Source: Haemonchus contortus
Taxonomy: Eukaryota > Nematoda > Chromadorea > Rhabditida > Trichostrongylidae
Length of the DNA: 64,000 nt
Direction: 5' to 3'
Assembly: GCA_000469685.2 (NCBI GenBank)
Contig: LS997567.1
Coordinates: 28,732,712 to 28,796,711, forward strand
Shown: in pieces, positions 41,846 to 53,365 of the stretch
Position numbering within the stretch: the first letter of the stretch is position 1
Layout: the number at the start of each line of letters is the position of its first letter
Program-made: the position numbers and the translations under genes
The notes under the pieces: generated by a model
Told to the model about the DNA's origin: nothing
Database searches by the model: none
What the model saw: only the letters and a program-made list of their open reading frames with translations

Positions 41846-42411
41846 ATGCTCCTGTTCTCGTTCCTAACGTAGAAGCCGTATTTCGTGTTCTGAATGGCTG
41901 GGCTATGCAACTGCAACAAAATCTGTGTTATCATAATGATGGATATCCTGTAAATCTTCTTCCACACATGGGTGTTAATGTGAACAACTTTGAGATCGCA
42001 TCCACGTCAAGGTTACACCTTTGCTGCTTCCCTCTCACTAATATCTTTTGTATTTCTAGTTTTTATAGGAAATATGCAATTTTAACAGAAAGGAATAATA
42101 CTCCATTCGAGACGAATGCTCCGCGAAGCCGCTCATTGCGGCGTCTTTGGACCTACCTGGTCAATCAAAGACATCTTGAGAAAGTATTCCTACGGCATAT
42201 TTTTCCACTGATTCCGCAACAAGTAGGTTCACGCAAGCGAAGTATTGTGACACGCTTTCTTTATGATGATGACTTCATGAATGTCTCATTCCAGGAACTG
42301 CTGAAAAAGAGAAATAACATGGCGACATGCGGCGAATGTCGCTCGCTACCTGAAGCATACAAAATTGTCCATAAAGACCACGAACCGATTATCGCATTTG
42401 CATGCAGTCAG
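41846..42411 (+). CDS. rbc-1: Rabconnectin-3 alpha homologue, exons 41846-42011 and 42060-42411
   Basis: The first exon, entered in phase 1, reads [20 protein letters not shown] and continues [15 protein letters not shown] 48-bp intron (42012-42059, AAG|GTTACA..TTTCTAG) splits an AGT serine codon. The second exon reads [17 protein letters not shown], then [20 protein letters not shown] and [10 protein letters not shown], and ends [19 protein letters not shown] at a CAG|GTGAAG donor. These match the segment of DMXL proteins that leads into the C-terminal WD repeats. A 72-nt stretch inside (42223-42294, GTAGGT..CATTCCAG) has intron-like borders but stays in frame, so it may be a retained or optional intron. 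Confidence 0.85.
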
Positions 42412-42836
42412 GTGAAGTCGTGAGGAATAGGCAAAACTCAGCATGTCATGAACAGTGACCATAAGCAGTTGACGGTTGTGTCATGATTTAAAGAAGAATT
42501 AAAGATGGTGTCCCAAAACGCACACCATCTAATTTTGTATGACTTTTGACATTACGGGGATGCTGGAATCGGGGCGCAAGTGCAGTGCCGCATAATTTGT
42601 GGTTGATAGGTGGAAAATTCTAAGGATGTGCACCTCATAACGAATCTAATGAGGTAGAAAAAGCCTCTCTGAAAAATTGGGAAAAAGTCCTGGAAGTTTT
42701 TTCATGCAGCCTTGGTGCTGTTGATTTCGTGTGTAAAATACGCCTCTCAGGTTACCCTTTTCATCATTACGACCATTCCTTTGAGACAATTAACAGTTTC
42801 ATGAAATATGTGACCTAGAGTGAAGTTTTCATATAG

Positions 42837-43388
42837 GAAAAGCCAGGATGGCTGACTCTATCAACTGGACGAGAATTGCAAGAAATGGATATCTCTGATG
42901 TATTCGAAGAGCCAAGAAATGCGTCGTCAGCGTCTTCTAGTCAAGCAGAATTGGTTGTTTTGCTAGTGTCTAAGGAACTGCTATTGTTTATAAATGCCTC
43001 AGGTTCCTTCAATATCAAATCGATGTGATCCTCGAAGCGGGAATGTTGATTATGTGCTCATAACGGAAAACACAACTCAAGTCATACACTCATCGAAATT
43101 GGCATCAATGGTAGTGTACATTCACAATTTTCGATTGTATAATAGAAAGTTGATACTGGCCTGTGATCAAGGTTTTTTTCTGACTGATAGCAAGCATGGT
43201 TGCATGAAAAAAGTGAAGAAAAATGTAAAGAGCCACACGCATTAACCTTTCTGTGATTATTGAAGATATGTTGTAGTAGAATAACGCTGATTGTATAACG
43301 GTATCGGTACACAGAACCTTCTTCCAGATTCTCAAGCGAACTGTGAATGGAATACGTCGTATAGATTCACATCCTTCTGCGCCTTTAT
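42837..43388 (+). CDS. rbc-1: Rabconnectin-3 alpha homologue, exons 42837-42953, 43003-43110, 43328-43388
   Basis: Exon 42837 (after 'ttttcatatag') reads [20 protein letters not shown], matching the family motif LAT..(D)xQE(L/M)D(I/V)S. A 49-bp intron (42954-43002) leads to exon 43003, [20 protein letters not shown] continuing [16 protein letters not shown]. The exon at 43328, after 'accttcttccag', reads [20 protein letters not shown] and ends with the first base of a Tyr codon before a strong donor (T|GTGAGTG). That last exon corresponds to the conserved KR..xNVRRxxxHPxxPYY lead-in to the WD repeats. The boundary at 43110 (ATG|GTAGTG) is the least certain. Confidence 0.85.
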
Positions 43389-46300
43389 GTGAGTGAAATA
43401 TCAATCATCTTCAATGTCTTCCTACAGTACATGTGTCTTTCCTTATCTGTAGTTTGTTCACAATACCTTCAATCAAAATTTTCACCATCAATTCAACACT
43501 GGACGGCATAAGGTAGTACCAAGTGTTGCTATACTAAGCCAACCAGACCCTCGATGTATCCATGGTCGGTTATTTATTATCAGACTGATTTTAAGGACAA
43601 AAGCACTGGGACCTACGAAGTCAGATTTCGAGGCTTTCGATACTCACCTCGAGGTGACTTTTATACTCCTTTCAGTTGAAGGGTCCAACAAAATGAAAAT
43701 GAAAACAAAAATTGAAGCGCTCCTCTGAATGAAGAGTTCGTCAAAGTTTTGGCTACACCTTCAGGTTTGCATTTTTTCGGCAAGGGCGGATGAAGCAATG
43801 CCATACCAGCAGTTGCACAACTTACTCAGCCCTCTGCAATATGAGTCCCTCCTTTTTTATGACCTTCATAGACACGAAATAATCGATCACGCGTCGCAAG
43901 TCGCTGGTATATATTTCCTTTAAAGATTGCAGGCCATTCCTTCATCAAGATCAACAAAGTGCCTTCCTCAAAGCTTCTTGAAAGACTTGGACGCTCTCCG
44001 AGGAATCAATTGTTTCTCCAAGATTGCGTTGTGGTAGTGGTATTTGGAAGGATCTCTGCGACAAAGTTGACGAATATAATGCCGTAACATTCACAGCTGA
44101 TCGAACTAAGATCGGTACTAGATTCGCAAAACAGTTCTTTGTTCGATGCAAGATTACGAGAACGCTGATGCAAGTATTCTGTTGTTTTGGAAGATGTATA
44201 CTGAACCACCTTCAGTGAACAACTTCTTGTCGGAGAAGATGATTATCAGCTTTCGCCTCCGAGCCTCTGATTCAGTAGGAGTAAGGATTTTGTAAACTTT
44301 AAGGAGTGAGTCTTGAGTGACCTGATATGGCCCTTCTGATGCTGCTTTCCGCAATCCCGAGCTTACTGGCTACATTTCATCACTCTGTCCTTGCGAATGC
44401 AAGAATGTCCCTTTTGACGAAATATGTAAACCACCGAACCGTGGTATTCTTTATACAACTCTGGCTCTGTATCATTGCGATTTTGAAAACGAACTATTAT
44501 TCTGGAAACTACACTGCCATATAGGCAGAGTCTTCGCACGATGTCACCCCTTCTTTTCCATGATTCAGGAAGTTTTCAGCTGTAGTACAACTAGGGAAAG
44601 TGTTCATTATTCTTGTAAGACAGTGGTTTACCACAACACTCGAAACATATAGCATGCGCATGCGGATACAGAATGTATGTATGCATGCAGAATTGCGAGA
44701 TTTCTTCTAAAGGAAATTTTTATATCGTAGTGAAAGTGTTTTACTATAAGGGGACGCATCTCTATAGATATTCTCTGTTCTCCCCTATAGTGCTTTATCT
44801 TCTCTCCAAAGGCTTTTATTTGATCAATTCGTGTGTATAGCTGCCGAACCCTTATCTCCTGCATGTGCCACTTTTTTCGAATGTTCTTACTCACTTGCTT
44901 GCCGACCCTTTTTCGTTGGTCTTGTTATCACATCCCGGCACTTATGTACTCCTCATCCTTTTTTCAGGTCCCGAACTGCTACCATCCCCGGAAACTTGAG
45001 CACAACTTTCTTTTGCCGTGTTATAAAGTTATGCAAGCTCCTCCGTATGGTCGACGTGTCGCCTTAGCCGTTATCCCTCCAAAAGTTCCCTCCAATCACT
45101 GCTGATCTATTCAACTCCACCAATAGCAGCGAATAGGCTAGCAATTCGTAGTCAAATCGGCAGTAGTCAAACGTGGATCCAGGTTGAGAATGTTGCTTCA
45201 CTTCTATTTGCTTTTGCTGGCTCTTTTTTCTTCCAGCTCTATGAAAGCTAGCGGAAGTGTTCAGGAAGTTGTAATTGGTGTCACTTTGACGTTGACGTGA
45301 CCGCTCTTTTCTCGCAAAAAATGTTGGGAAGCAGCGTTGAAAATTACATTCACCCCTTCCCGCCTTGTTCACAGTTGATTGACTCTAGCAGGTGCCTTTA
45401 ACGTCTCCGTTCGTTGGGTCGCGAGTTGATTCAGTGAAATGGATTCTCTGCCCAAGGAATCATATATTCCTTTTTTCACTGGGAAGTTTATCGTCAGACT
45501 GGTGGCAATCCATGTAAGCTGCAACTCATCTGTCACCCCGTGCACGTCTTCCTATTCTAAATGAAACGCCATGCTTCTGAGACTATTATCCTTCATGGTT
45601 GGTGTTCCCCATGAAGTCCTTTTTCACTTTCGTGTCGAGCTCTTTTAGAGCATCCTAATTACCCGCCGCTAGGATGATTGCCCTTAACTTATCGAAGTCC
45701 AAGACTTCAGAAAAGGCCTTATCTATGCCTGCAGAATTGTGAGCTCCTCTTTGACTGAGGCTCATAATTGGTATGTTTTCGACATGCAGATATGTACTGG
45801 AAGCATTCCAGGCATCATTTAGAAAGCTCATCTAGTTCTTGCTCTTTATCTTTATTCGCCAAACATGCAGAAAGTCAATCGAAGTGAAGGATTTTTTTTT
45901 GTTTTCTGATCCACTTTACTGACCACAAAACAAAAAAACTCAAAAGCAAAAACGAGGTGAGATACATAACGTCGTGGGTTTTCGAACGCTGAACTCGAAC
46001 CCACATGCCAAATGTGTTACACGATTCTGCAAACAAAGTTACGAAACAATTCTACATTGTGGTATATCACTGTTTCGAACTTATAACCAAACAGAGCAGT
46101 TAACACATTAAGCAACAAATGCACATTTGATTTGATGGGGCTCATAGGCATGACATGAAAGTTTGAATCCATGATGCATTTGTTCGTTTTGTATTTTAAT
46201 GAACCAAATCTTAAAGGTAAGCAAAACGTTGTTACGCTTCACACTAGCTATCTACGACCCTTCCTCACATTTGAAGAGCTCCGGGTGAGGTGATGGAAAA

Positions 46301-48934
46301 AAAGCTCTCTCAGTCACCCCAGGCTGATGAGATGTGTCTTTTACCCTCGAATACTCAAGATAGTTCAAGGAAACTTTTGGCGACTCCACGCATTTCCGAC
46401 AGAGAGTGGTCAAGTGACCCATCTAACCAGATGGGTCACTTGACCTCTCTGGACGAAATACTGTCCTGCTTCTCGAGAAACACTGGCCTCATCTTCGAAG
46501 CGCGAAATGCCCTGTTACAAGTAAAGTGAGATTTGATGAGGTTTTGTTGTAACAGTAGGTGAGATCAATTTATGTTCACATGAGGTAATCCAGTAATTGT
46601 CGTGAAATGTTCTTGGCTTTCTTGTTCTAGTAATGTAAAGGTGGCGGTAGAACGGTGGTACACGATACCACGGCCGAACCAAAACTCCAGATTCACCCAA
46701 GGCTTGCTCTGAAATTGTTATCTGTGTTATCTGTGGAGCCTTCATTGTGGATTTCCGCCAATTGCAATTGCTGTCATACAATGAAATTCCTGTTTTCATT
46801 TTTGGATCATTTATTCGTTCAGTTTCCCTGCTGATCTCCAGAGCCCGAGCTCAATCTGCTCGTTTTGTATTGGTGGTCGCAACCACGAAGACATTATAAT
46901 TTGTTAAAAATAAGATAATTTGAAGGCAAACGGCCTACCCACTTTCCTTCAGGTGCCCTAAGTGGTGGCGGTCGTGATAAAAAAATCTTTCCCATGCACG
47001 GGTTTACGGCGCTTCTAGGAACTCAGACAATAGGAAGCAATGAACTCTTTCACGTGCACCATAACGTTGAAGCAAATGGTGAAAATAACAAGTTTGTAGG
47101 CGACCTTTCACTTTAAAATCTTATACCCCAGAAAGGCTTTAGGTCCCCCTCGTTGCTGTTATCATCAGACGACCACAGAGGATCAATGTGGGCGCTCTTT
47201 ATTATATTCCATGAACTCTTCCCTCTTATAGTCAATAACGAGGGTGTTGACATAGCATTAAAAGGTAGGCTTGAGAAGCTCTTCATTACCTCCTGTTCTT
47301 TCCTAGATAGGACGCACGTCATGTCACAGTAACTGAACTTTGTTTTGCTTGTAATATATTAAAAAGCAATTTGATCCTATAAATGATAGAACTTCTTTTT
47401 TCCTAATTTTTAGAGAAAATCCTGCGCAAAATCAATTCACATCTGCTCAAAAATGAGCTATGCACCTATCCGGCAGTTTAAGGGAGAGATTCATCCTCTG
47501 AGTACCATTCCATAAAAATTGTAAAATGTGAGAGGGTCGTAGATAGTCAATGTAGGCGAAAAGTTTTTTTGCCAAAGTCAACGAGACACGTTTCATGTGA
47601 ATACAAAATAAGCATGTGTTTCACGTATCCGAACCTTCACGTCATGCCATAACTTCCCTGTCCTACAACAGTGCACAGTGTGGTAACTGCTCGGCTCCGT
47701 TTTTCAGTTGACACAGCGGTCCAACATAGGGGTAAATAACTATAATATGTAACATTGTTCTCGAATTCGGTCAGCAGTTTTGAAGAGTAAACATGATATC
47801 AGCGTTCGAGAATACCTACGATGGTATAGATTTCATTTCGAATGGCCACTGCGATTATGTATCCTTCCCTTGTTAGAACAGCTGAAACTGGGCTGAATAC
47901 ACCCTATATACATCCCCAATCTTGTCGCTCACGTTGCTCGTCACACCCCTTCTCAAGATCTTCCAGTAAGAAAGGAGTGCGGTCAAGGAATTTACGGAGT
48001 ACCATCAAGAATATCAAAGAATAGAAGATTTTTTTCGAAATTGTTTCGATATGATGAAGCAGGATGAGTTTTCTGGCTCACGCAGTCGAGCGATCCCTTC
48101 TGAAGAGAAATTGCGATTCCCGCTCGTCCTTTCCTACGTCATTCTAAAGTTTACATTCTCTCATAGCAAGCCTCTAAACGTGAACAAGCTTCTTTTCAAA
48201 TCGCGGTGCGTGAAGTTGGCGACCCATAAGATGTTGTTTTATGAAGCACAAACCATGATACTACGATCTTATTATGTTTGCTCTGATTTGGGTTGTTCTT
48301 TGCGAAGAAAATGCTAGAACACGAAAATACTACTGAGTTGAATGCTTATGACGAATCCAAAATCGACAACATCCTTTGATAATCTGTGATAGAAAATGAT
48401 ATTTCACTGTCGTCGTTCTCTCAGACGACCCGATAAGAACGTTGTTTTATAGATAGTTAGCTTCTGGTGTATTTTTTGCAATGAGGCTCCGAGTCGTAAT
48501 GAATAGTTATGAGCTATTCTGTCCCCGATAAACTACAGTTTCTTGCCGACAGCTTTGTTGGTCGGTTTCAGGTATGCAAAAGCAACATTGCAACTTTTTC
48601 TGCCCGTTCGCGTTTCCGTCTAAGCTGCGCATTGACTAGAACGTAGTGTTGAAAAACCGCACGGAAAAGTAATGTTTGATTCAGTTGCACTTTGTTTTGT
48701 CTTATTTTACTAGTCGGCGAATGAAAATTTTACCGTAATTTGTTTGTCAGTTATATCGTTCATTCTAATCCTACAGTCCCAAAGAGCATTTTGGTTAAAT
48801 TACAGCTCACACTGAGCTCGAGTGCTTCAGATCACCGACGGTGCTTTTCAAATAACTTGATAAAGAATGAGTGAATGAGGTTCTTCAGATAGTTGGAGTT
48901 AACTTTGAAAAACTTACTGAACCCTTTTTCGCAG
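43389..48934 (+). other. Large intron (5.5 kb) of the rabconnectin gene
   Basis: Joining T at 43388 to AT at 48935 makes TAT, giving PLYVTGSSDG as in the family. Inside I see no full transposon. Noted items: a hairpin at 46401-46451 (stem 'agatgggtcacttgacc', loop about 4 bases); a B-box-like sequence on the - strand near 45990-46005 with sequence shared with 10258-10290; a short match at 47799-47875 to the foldback end at 54610-54695; and AT-rich unclassified DNA. Open frames here carry no recognisable domains. Confidence 0.7.
46401..46451. repeat. Short hairpin
   Basis: 'agagtggtcaagtgacccat' is followed after a ~4-base loop by its near-exact reverse complement to 46451, with one extra base. 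The core 'gggtcacttgac' resembles the 'gggtgaccca' motifs of the 4005-4202 family. Confidence 0.7.
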
Positions 48935-49197
48935 ATGTCACTGGATCGTCAGATGGGTCAATCAGAATTTGGGAATGGGGCGTAGGACAACCGACGTATA
49001 CAGCGCGTGTAGCCGGTCAGCATGCCAAGGTCTTGATCAATTTCCTTGAGCTTCAGATGCATACGATCATAAAAGACTTTCAGGTCTCTAGAATTTCTTT
49101 CTGCCACGGTGGTAATAAGTTCGCGGCAGTCGATGGGGACGGGATGCTGAGCCTTTGGCAAATCAATCATTCCACACAGCACAAAAAGCCTTTTTTC
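48935..49197 (+). CDS. rbc-1: Rabconnectin-3 alpha homologue, WD-repeat exons 48935-49029 and 49084-49197
   Basis: The first exon (after 'ccctttttcgcag') completes Tyr and reads VTGSSDGSIRIWEWGVGQPT then YTARVAGQHAK. A 54-bp intron (49030-49083) is a multiple of three and open, so it could be mistaken for coding; it interrupts a motif that is continuous in the family. The second exon reads VSRISFCHGGNKFAAVDGDG then MLSLWQINHSTQHKKPFF and ends TTC|GTGAGT. This is the first and second blade of the C-terminal WD40 propeller (DGSIRIWEW, GDGMLSLWQ), very close to DMXL1/2. The remaining blades were not located; the gene must continue to the right, possibly beyond the window. Confidence 0.9.
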
Positions 49198-49609
49198 GTG
49201 AGTTTCAACGGCTACCAGTTGTTCAAGTTTTTCAGTGTTTCATGCTGGGCACATATCAATGGATAGAACTTTGGATTTTTTGTTGGTTAACTTTTGGTAA
49301 TAACGGGAATATGTCTCAACTTCATTTATTCGCAGACGGAATAACTCTTTGATGTTGATCTACGATCATTGACGATAACTAGTCCACATGAGTGCAAAGT
49401 ATGCATTTCGAGAATCAAGATCAATTCGAAGAAAGCGAACTCAGTCGATTCTCACTGAGGAATGGATGAAGTTGGAAACGTTATGTCGAAAAGGTCTCCA
49501 AAAACTGATTTGCATCAGATATATCATGCACGATTTCCCCTCATTCCCTTCACTAATTATGCCTCGTTCAGTTTCATCGAGGGACTACTCGGATCACTCA
49601 GCTAACAAG
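49198..49609 (+). other. Probably intron; next exon not identified
   Basis: Possible acceptors occur at 49218 (gctaccag), 49236 (gtttttcag) and 49335 (ttattcgcag), but none opens into the expected WD-repeat sequence. An 85-codon frame from 49388 is highly basic (RRKRTQSI) and unrecognised. Confidence 0.35.
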
Positions 49610-49890
49610 GGAAGGATCCCAAGTCGAAGTAGCCATTTGAAATGAGACCTACACTGCTCGACGTATTTTTTGATGCTGACTTCGAATCTGCATTCAAAAT
49701 CTGGTGAACAATTTTTTGAACGAAGTTATGGAGGTTTTCCGGAGAGCGCTCAACAGAGGCAAGCACAAAAGACGTGGTGGCCGGCAGTACAGCAGTGGAG
49801 GCTTGGAGTAGAGCTAAGCGTGACGCTCCATGGGAATTGTACCAAAGATGGGGTTCGATGGGCGACGGTGTTCTTGCATTTTCAGACATT
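49610..49890 (+). repeat. tRNA-derived SINE, copy 3
   Basis: Starts 'gggaaggatcccaagtcgaa' and aligns with copy 1 through 'gagacctacactgct', 'gctgac(t)t(c)gaatctgc' and 'gttatggaggt', then a tRNA-like region 'gtggaggcttggagtagagc' with 'taagcgtgacgctcca' and 'gatggggttcgat'. The region between body and tRNA-like core contains about 60 bp (from 'gaggcaagcacaaaagac') not in copies 1 and 2 but present in copy 4, so copies 3 and 4 form a subfamily. Confidence 0.65.
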
Positions 49891-50859
49891 TCCTCCGAGT
49901 TGAAAAATCTTTTTGTAATGTTCTACCGCCACCATCAGCGTCTTTTTGGTTGCAGGGGGTCCGTCAGTTCTTACTTAAATCATTTACTCTAACCACCAAC
50001 ATGACAAAAATTCTGTTCTTATACATTTCAAACTCTTTGTAGGATAACTTTTACCAATTATAAGCAGATGTCATGGTCTAGCACGAAATATTTGAAACAA
50101 AGAAGTTCTTCATAATGAGAGCAACAAAAGAAAAAAATTCTCCGCATGCTGTTCCCTCACAATCACTTACTAGACTTGATGAGAAACAGAACTGTGTAGG
50201 TGTCTCGAAATCACCTGGATGTGTGCTCAAGAATCCGGCAGCGTGCAGTGAGTAAGAGAGAAACTTCCTAAACCCAGGTGCACAGAGCTGAAAGGACACA
50301 AGTGTTAGTAACCGGAGAATTGAATAGCGAGTATATAAGTAAGACTTGAGATCACGAGCTAATACGTATGAGGTGATACGTTTGAACATATTTTTGAATG
50401 ACAAGATGAGGTAAAGGCCCAGCGGCTGTGTCAACCCCGTACTACCAGCTGGGATTCATCATCTCAAATGGTTTTGTGAAGGTAGTGCCGACTGGATAGC
50501 TTCATGATCTTTGAAGGATTTCCATAGTCCATCACCACCACATTGTTGTTGGTGAGTCCGGAGCAGCCACGCATGATCGAACCCGCTCCAACATCGATTG
50601 TTTGCTCATCATGGGCGTTCTACTCGCCCGAACCTCCAAATTCCAAGCATGGCAACCTTTACCTTTTTTGGAAACTTACCACAACCCCCACCTTTTTCGA
50701 TAACTAATCGATATCATTGCTCAAAGGAAGACGGAGTTGAAAGGATTTGATTCACCTCGAGCGTTCAAGAAGTCGCCGAAGGCAGTAAAACTAACATATA
50801 AAGATTTTTACAACCTGTAGGAAAAAGCCTTGAAAAATGCAAAATGCCGTCGTCTTCCA

Positions 50860-51100
50860 AACCGCATCCTTGATCCCATGCCTGTGAAGCGTTACGCTTA
50901 CCTCTACTCTAAGCAGCTACTGCTGCACTGCCGGCGATCATGTCTCCTGTGCTTGCCACTGTTGTGCGCTCTCCGGAGACCATCTCCATAACTTCGTTCA
51001 GAGAAGACAGATTTTGAATGCAGATTCGAAATCAGCATCAAGCATGAGTATAGGTATTATTTCAAATAGCCACTTCAACTTGGGATCCTGTCCTTGTGAG
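50860..51100 (-). repeat. tRNA-derived SINE, copy 4
   Basis: The reverse complement reads 'ggatcccaagttgaagtgg', 'ctgatttcgaatctgcattc', 'gttatggagatggtctccgg', 'agtgcagcagtagctgctt' and 'agagtaggtaagcgtaacgc'. It pairs with copy 3 in inverted orientation about 1 kb away, as copies 1 and 2 do 2.5 kb apart. Confidence 0.6.
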
Positions 51101-53365
51101 GAGGATTGTTTTTTTTTTGCTTGCATTTGTTGGCATTGTTCCTGCCGCAGCATAGGGTTGTGGCTGTCATCCTCAGAATACAATGTGTACTACAGATCTG
51201 TCACGGAATTCAGGATTCTCTCTTTCATTTCATTCCCTGCTCCATCTGTATTCCTTCTTTATATCTGACTCGAACTACTGAAGTAGGTAAGAAAAGGGAA
51301 GATTAGGAATGAAGATATCTAGGTATATTCACCACATACCTAAAGCATTTTCAGAAAATTTTGCGTTAGGAATAGTGACGTTTCCTCAAACGCTGTCAAT
51401 TCAGGGGTAGCGGGTATATGCTTGTGTTCTCTAAGAAAAAAACTTGTTTGTGATCGCAAGAGTGGTTTTCAACAACATTCGATTTCTTGCACTCATTTTC
51501 ACAGGAGAATACTCCCAAGCTGTTGTCAACTTAAGAAGCACACAGAAAAGAGCGAATCATGTATTCATCTAATTGATTCCGAGCTGAATCCGAGCGGCAG
51601 CTTTTGAGAAAATATGAATATGTCCAGAGACTCGTTCAACATTGCAAAGTCGCAGTACTATCTGATATGTTGAAACTGAATCCTTGCAAATGTCTTTTGT
51701 CGTTTCGGCATTCCGCTTAACATGAAGAAATGAAAGTTTCTTTCAGATCTATAGGTTCCTCCATCTAGCCGTAAACTCCAAAAGGTGCGCGCCGTATGCC
51801 TTTTCCCATCAACACTCGCCTCACATTTTTTTGAAGGATTCTCTACTTTGCCATCCGACCTTGTTCTCACCCTCTGCTCTAATCTGAGGCTAGGATTGAC
51901 TTACTTGACCCTCTGACTAGAGTTGACAGTTTTTTGATGATGATCGCTGAACCTGACTCATATTTGATCAGACCGGGGTTTCGGAAAGTGTTTTCAATGA
52001 AGCTCATTTGATAGTCATTCCCCCTCTCGACCACCATTTCTTTCGGAATCCGAATCAGCTCTTTTTGTCCATGGTTCTTACTTTATCATCAAAATTCCAA
52101 TACGTTCCGAAAAAAGAACGATCATATGGTTGACAAATTTGCTGATATACAGCATGTACGTAATTCTCTCTTCGTCGAATGCCCGCCGGAACATGCATCA
52201 TTTCCGTTTACTTCATATGAATATTGGTCCAAAGGAGTGACGAGTAGAGGTAAAACGGTATCACGATAATGCTATTCAAAAAAATGACTCAATTCTCGCT
52301 GTTATCAGGTCTGCAAGAAGGTCCTGCGACAAAAGGTAACTTTGAATTCATTCCTAGAGTTTTCCTGATCAATCATATATGAGATTGGTCCTTTAGAGAG
52401 GTCAACCACCTCCCTTGTCCTTTGAGTAAATCGCTGTTGCCTTCTGTCCGGAAGTCGGAAAATCGTAACTCAAACCATTGCTGCCGTTATCTTACAGACT
52501 TTTTCCTAGTGAGGGATGCCGAGAAGGCGGAGCACATGGTAATCGAAAGGAGTGACGTTTCGAGAGTACAACTGGTGAACAACATGGAACCGAGCTTGCC
52601 GGAAAACTTCCCACGAGTATTTAAAGCGAAATTTTGACGTGCATTGTCGTCCTGTAGGTTCTAAGTCATGGTTTCGGACGCAAAAATCGTTGAACTCGCA
52701 ATTTTCCTTTGACTTGGTCAGTAGGTGGCGAAGGTACGAGTCTGGTTCCGCCCAGTAAATGATAGTGAAGTTGTGAAAGCCTCGCATGCTCTTGCTAACT
52801 TATACGTTGGTTGTCCAGGGAATGTCAGGGAAGCTAATCACCCGGAATCACATTCTCTGAACAAAAGCAACCGAACTTCGAATTTTGGGTCACAGAACTT
52901 TTTCTGCCAACTTAATATTAATGGAAGAAGCTTTTGAAGGACAAATGAGATATTAGAATCAGATCAGAATGAATGTTACGATACATGAAAGGAAAGCGAA
53001 CAGTCAACTGTAAGATTTCGTGATTTATGAGCCAATCAAGTTGAAAAAATATGGTAAGGTTTCAATAGGCTTTACCGCTATTTGATCGAAAGGAGGATGG
53101 CACAGCGTAAATTGTCTGACACGCACGCTGTGGTAGACGTTAGATTGCACAATAAGCAATTTGAATCCTTGAGAGCGGCTGCAACTTCTGCTATCTCTCT
53201 CGTTGATTTATATTATAGGAAGCTGAAAAAAGTAATATTGCCGCAATGATCAATAGGTTACAGAGATGTACATTTTTTGACAGAAAAATCAATTATCTCG
53301 ACGGTACACAATAGATGAGACAATATGTATGATGGAAGTTATGAATTTTTGATCTTAGGAGAGGA
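51101..53365. other. No gene recognised; one segment shared with 59790-59990
   Basis: 'aggtcctgcgacaaaaggtaa' (52318) to about 52510 aligns with 59800-59985 ('gacctgcgacagaatgtaag', 'ctgatcaatca', 'ccttctgtccggaagtc', 'aaccattgctgccgtt'), so both are copies of an unnamed repeat. On the - strand at 51950-52110 a protein-like reading (VVERGNDYQMSFIENTF) might be a transposase relic; I cannot name it. Confidence 0.4.
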
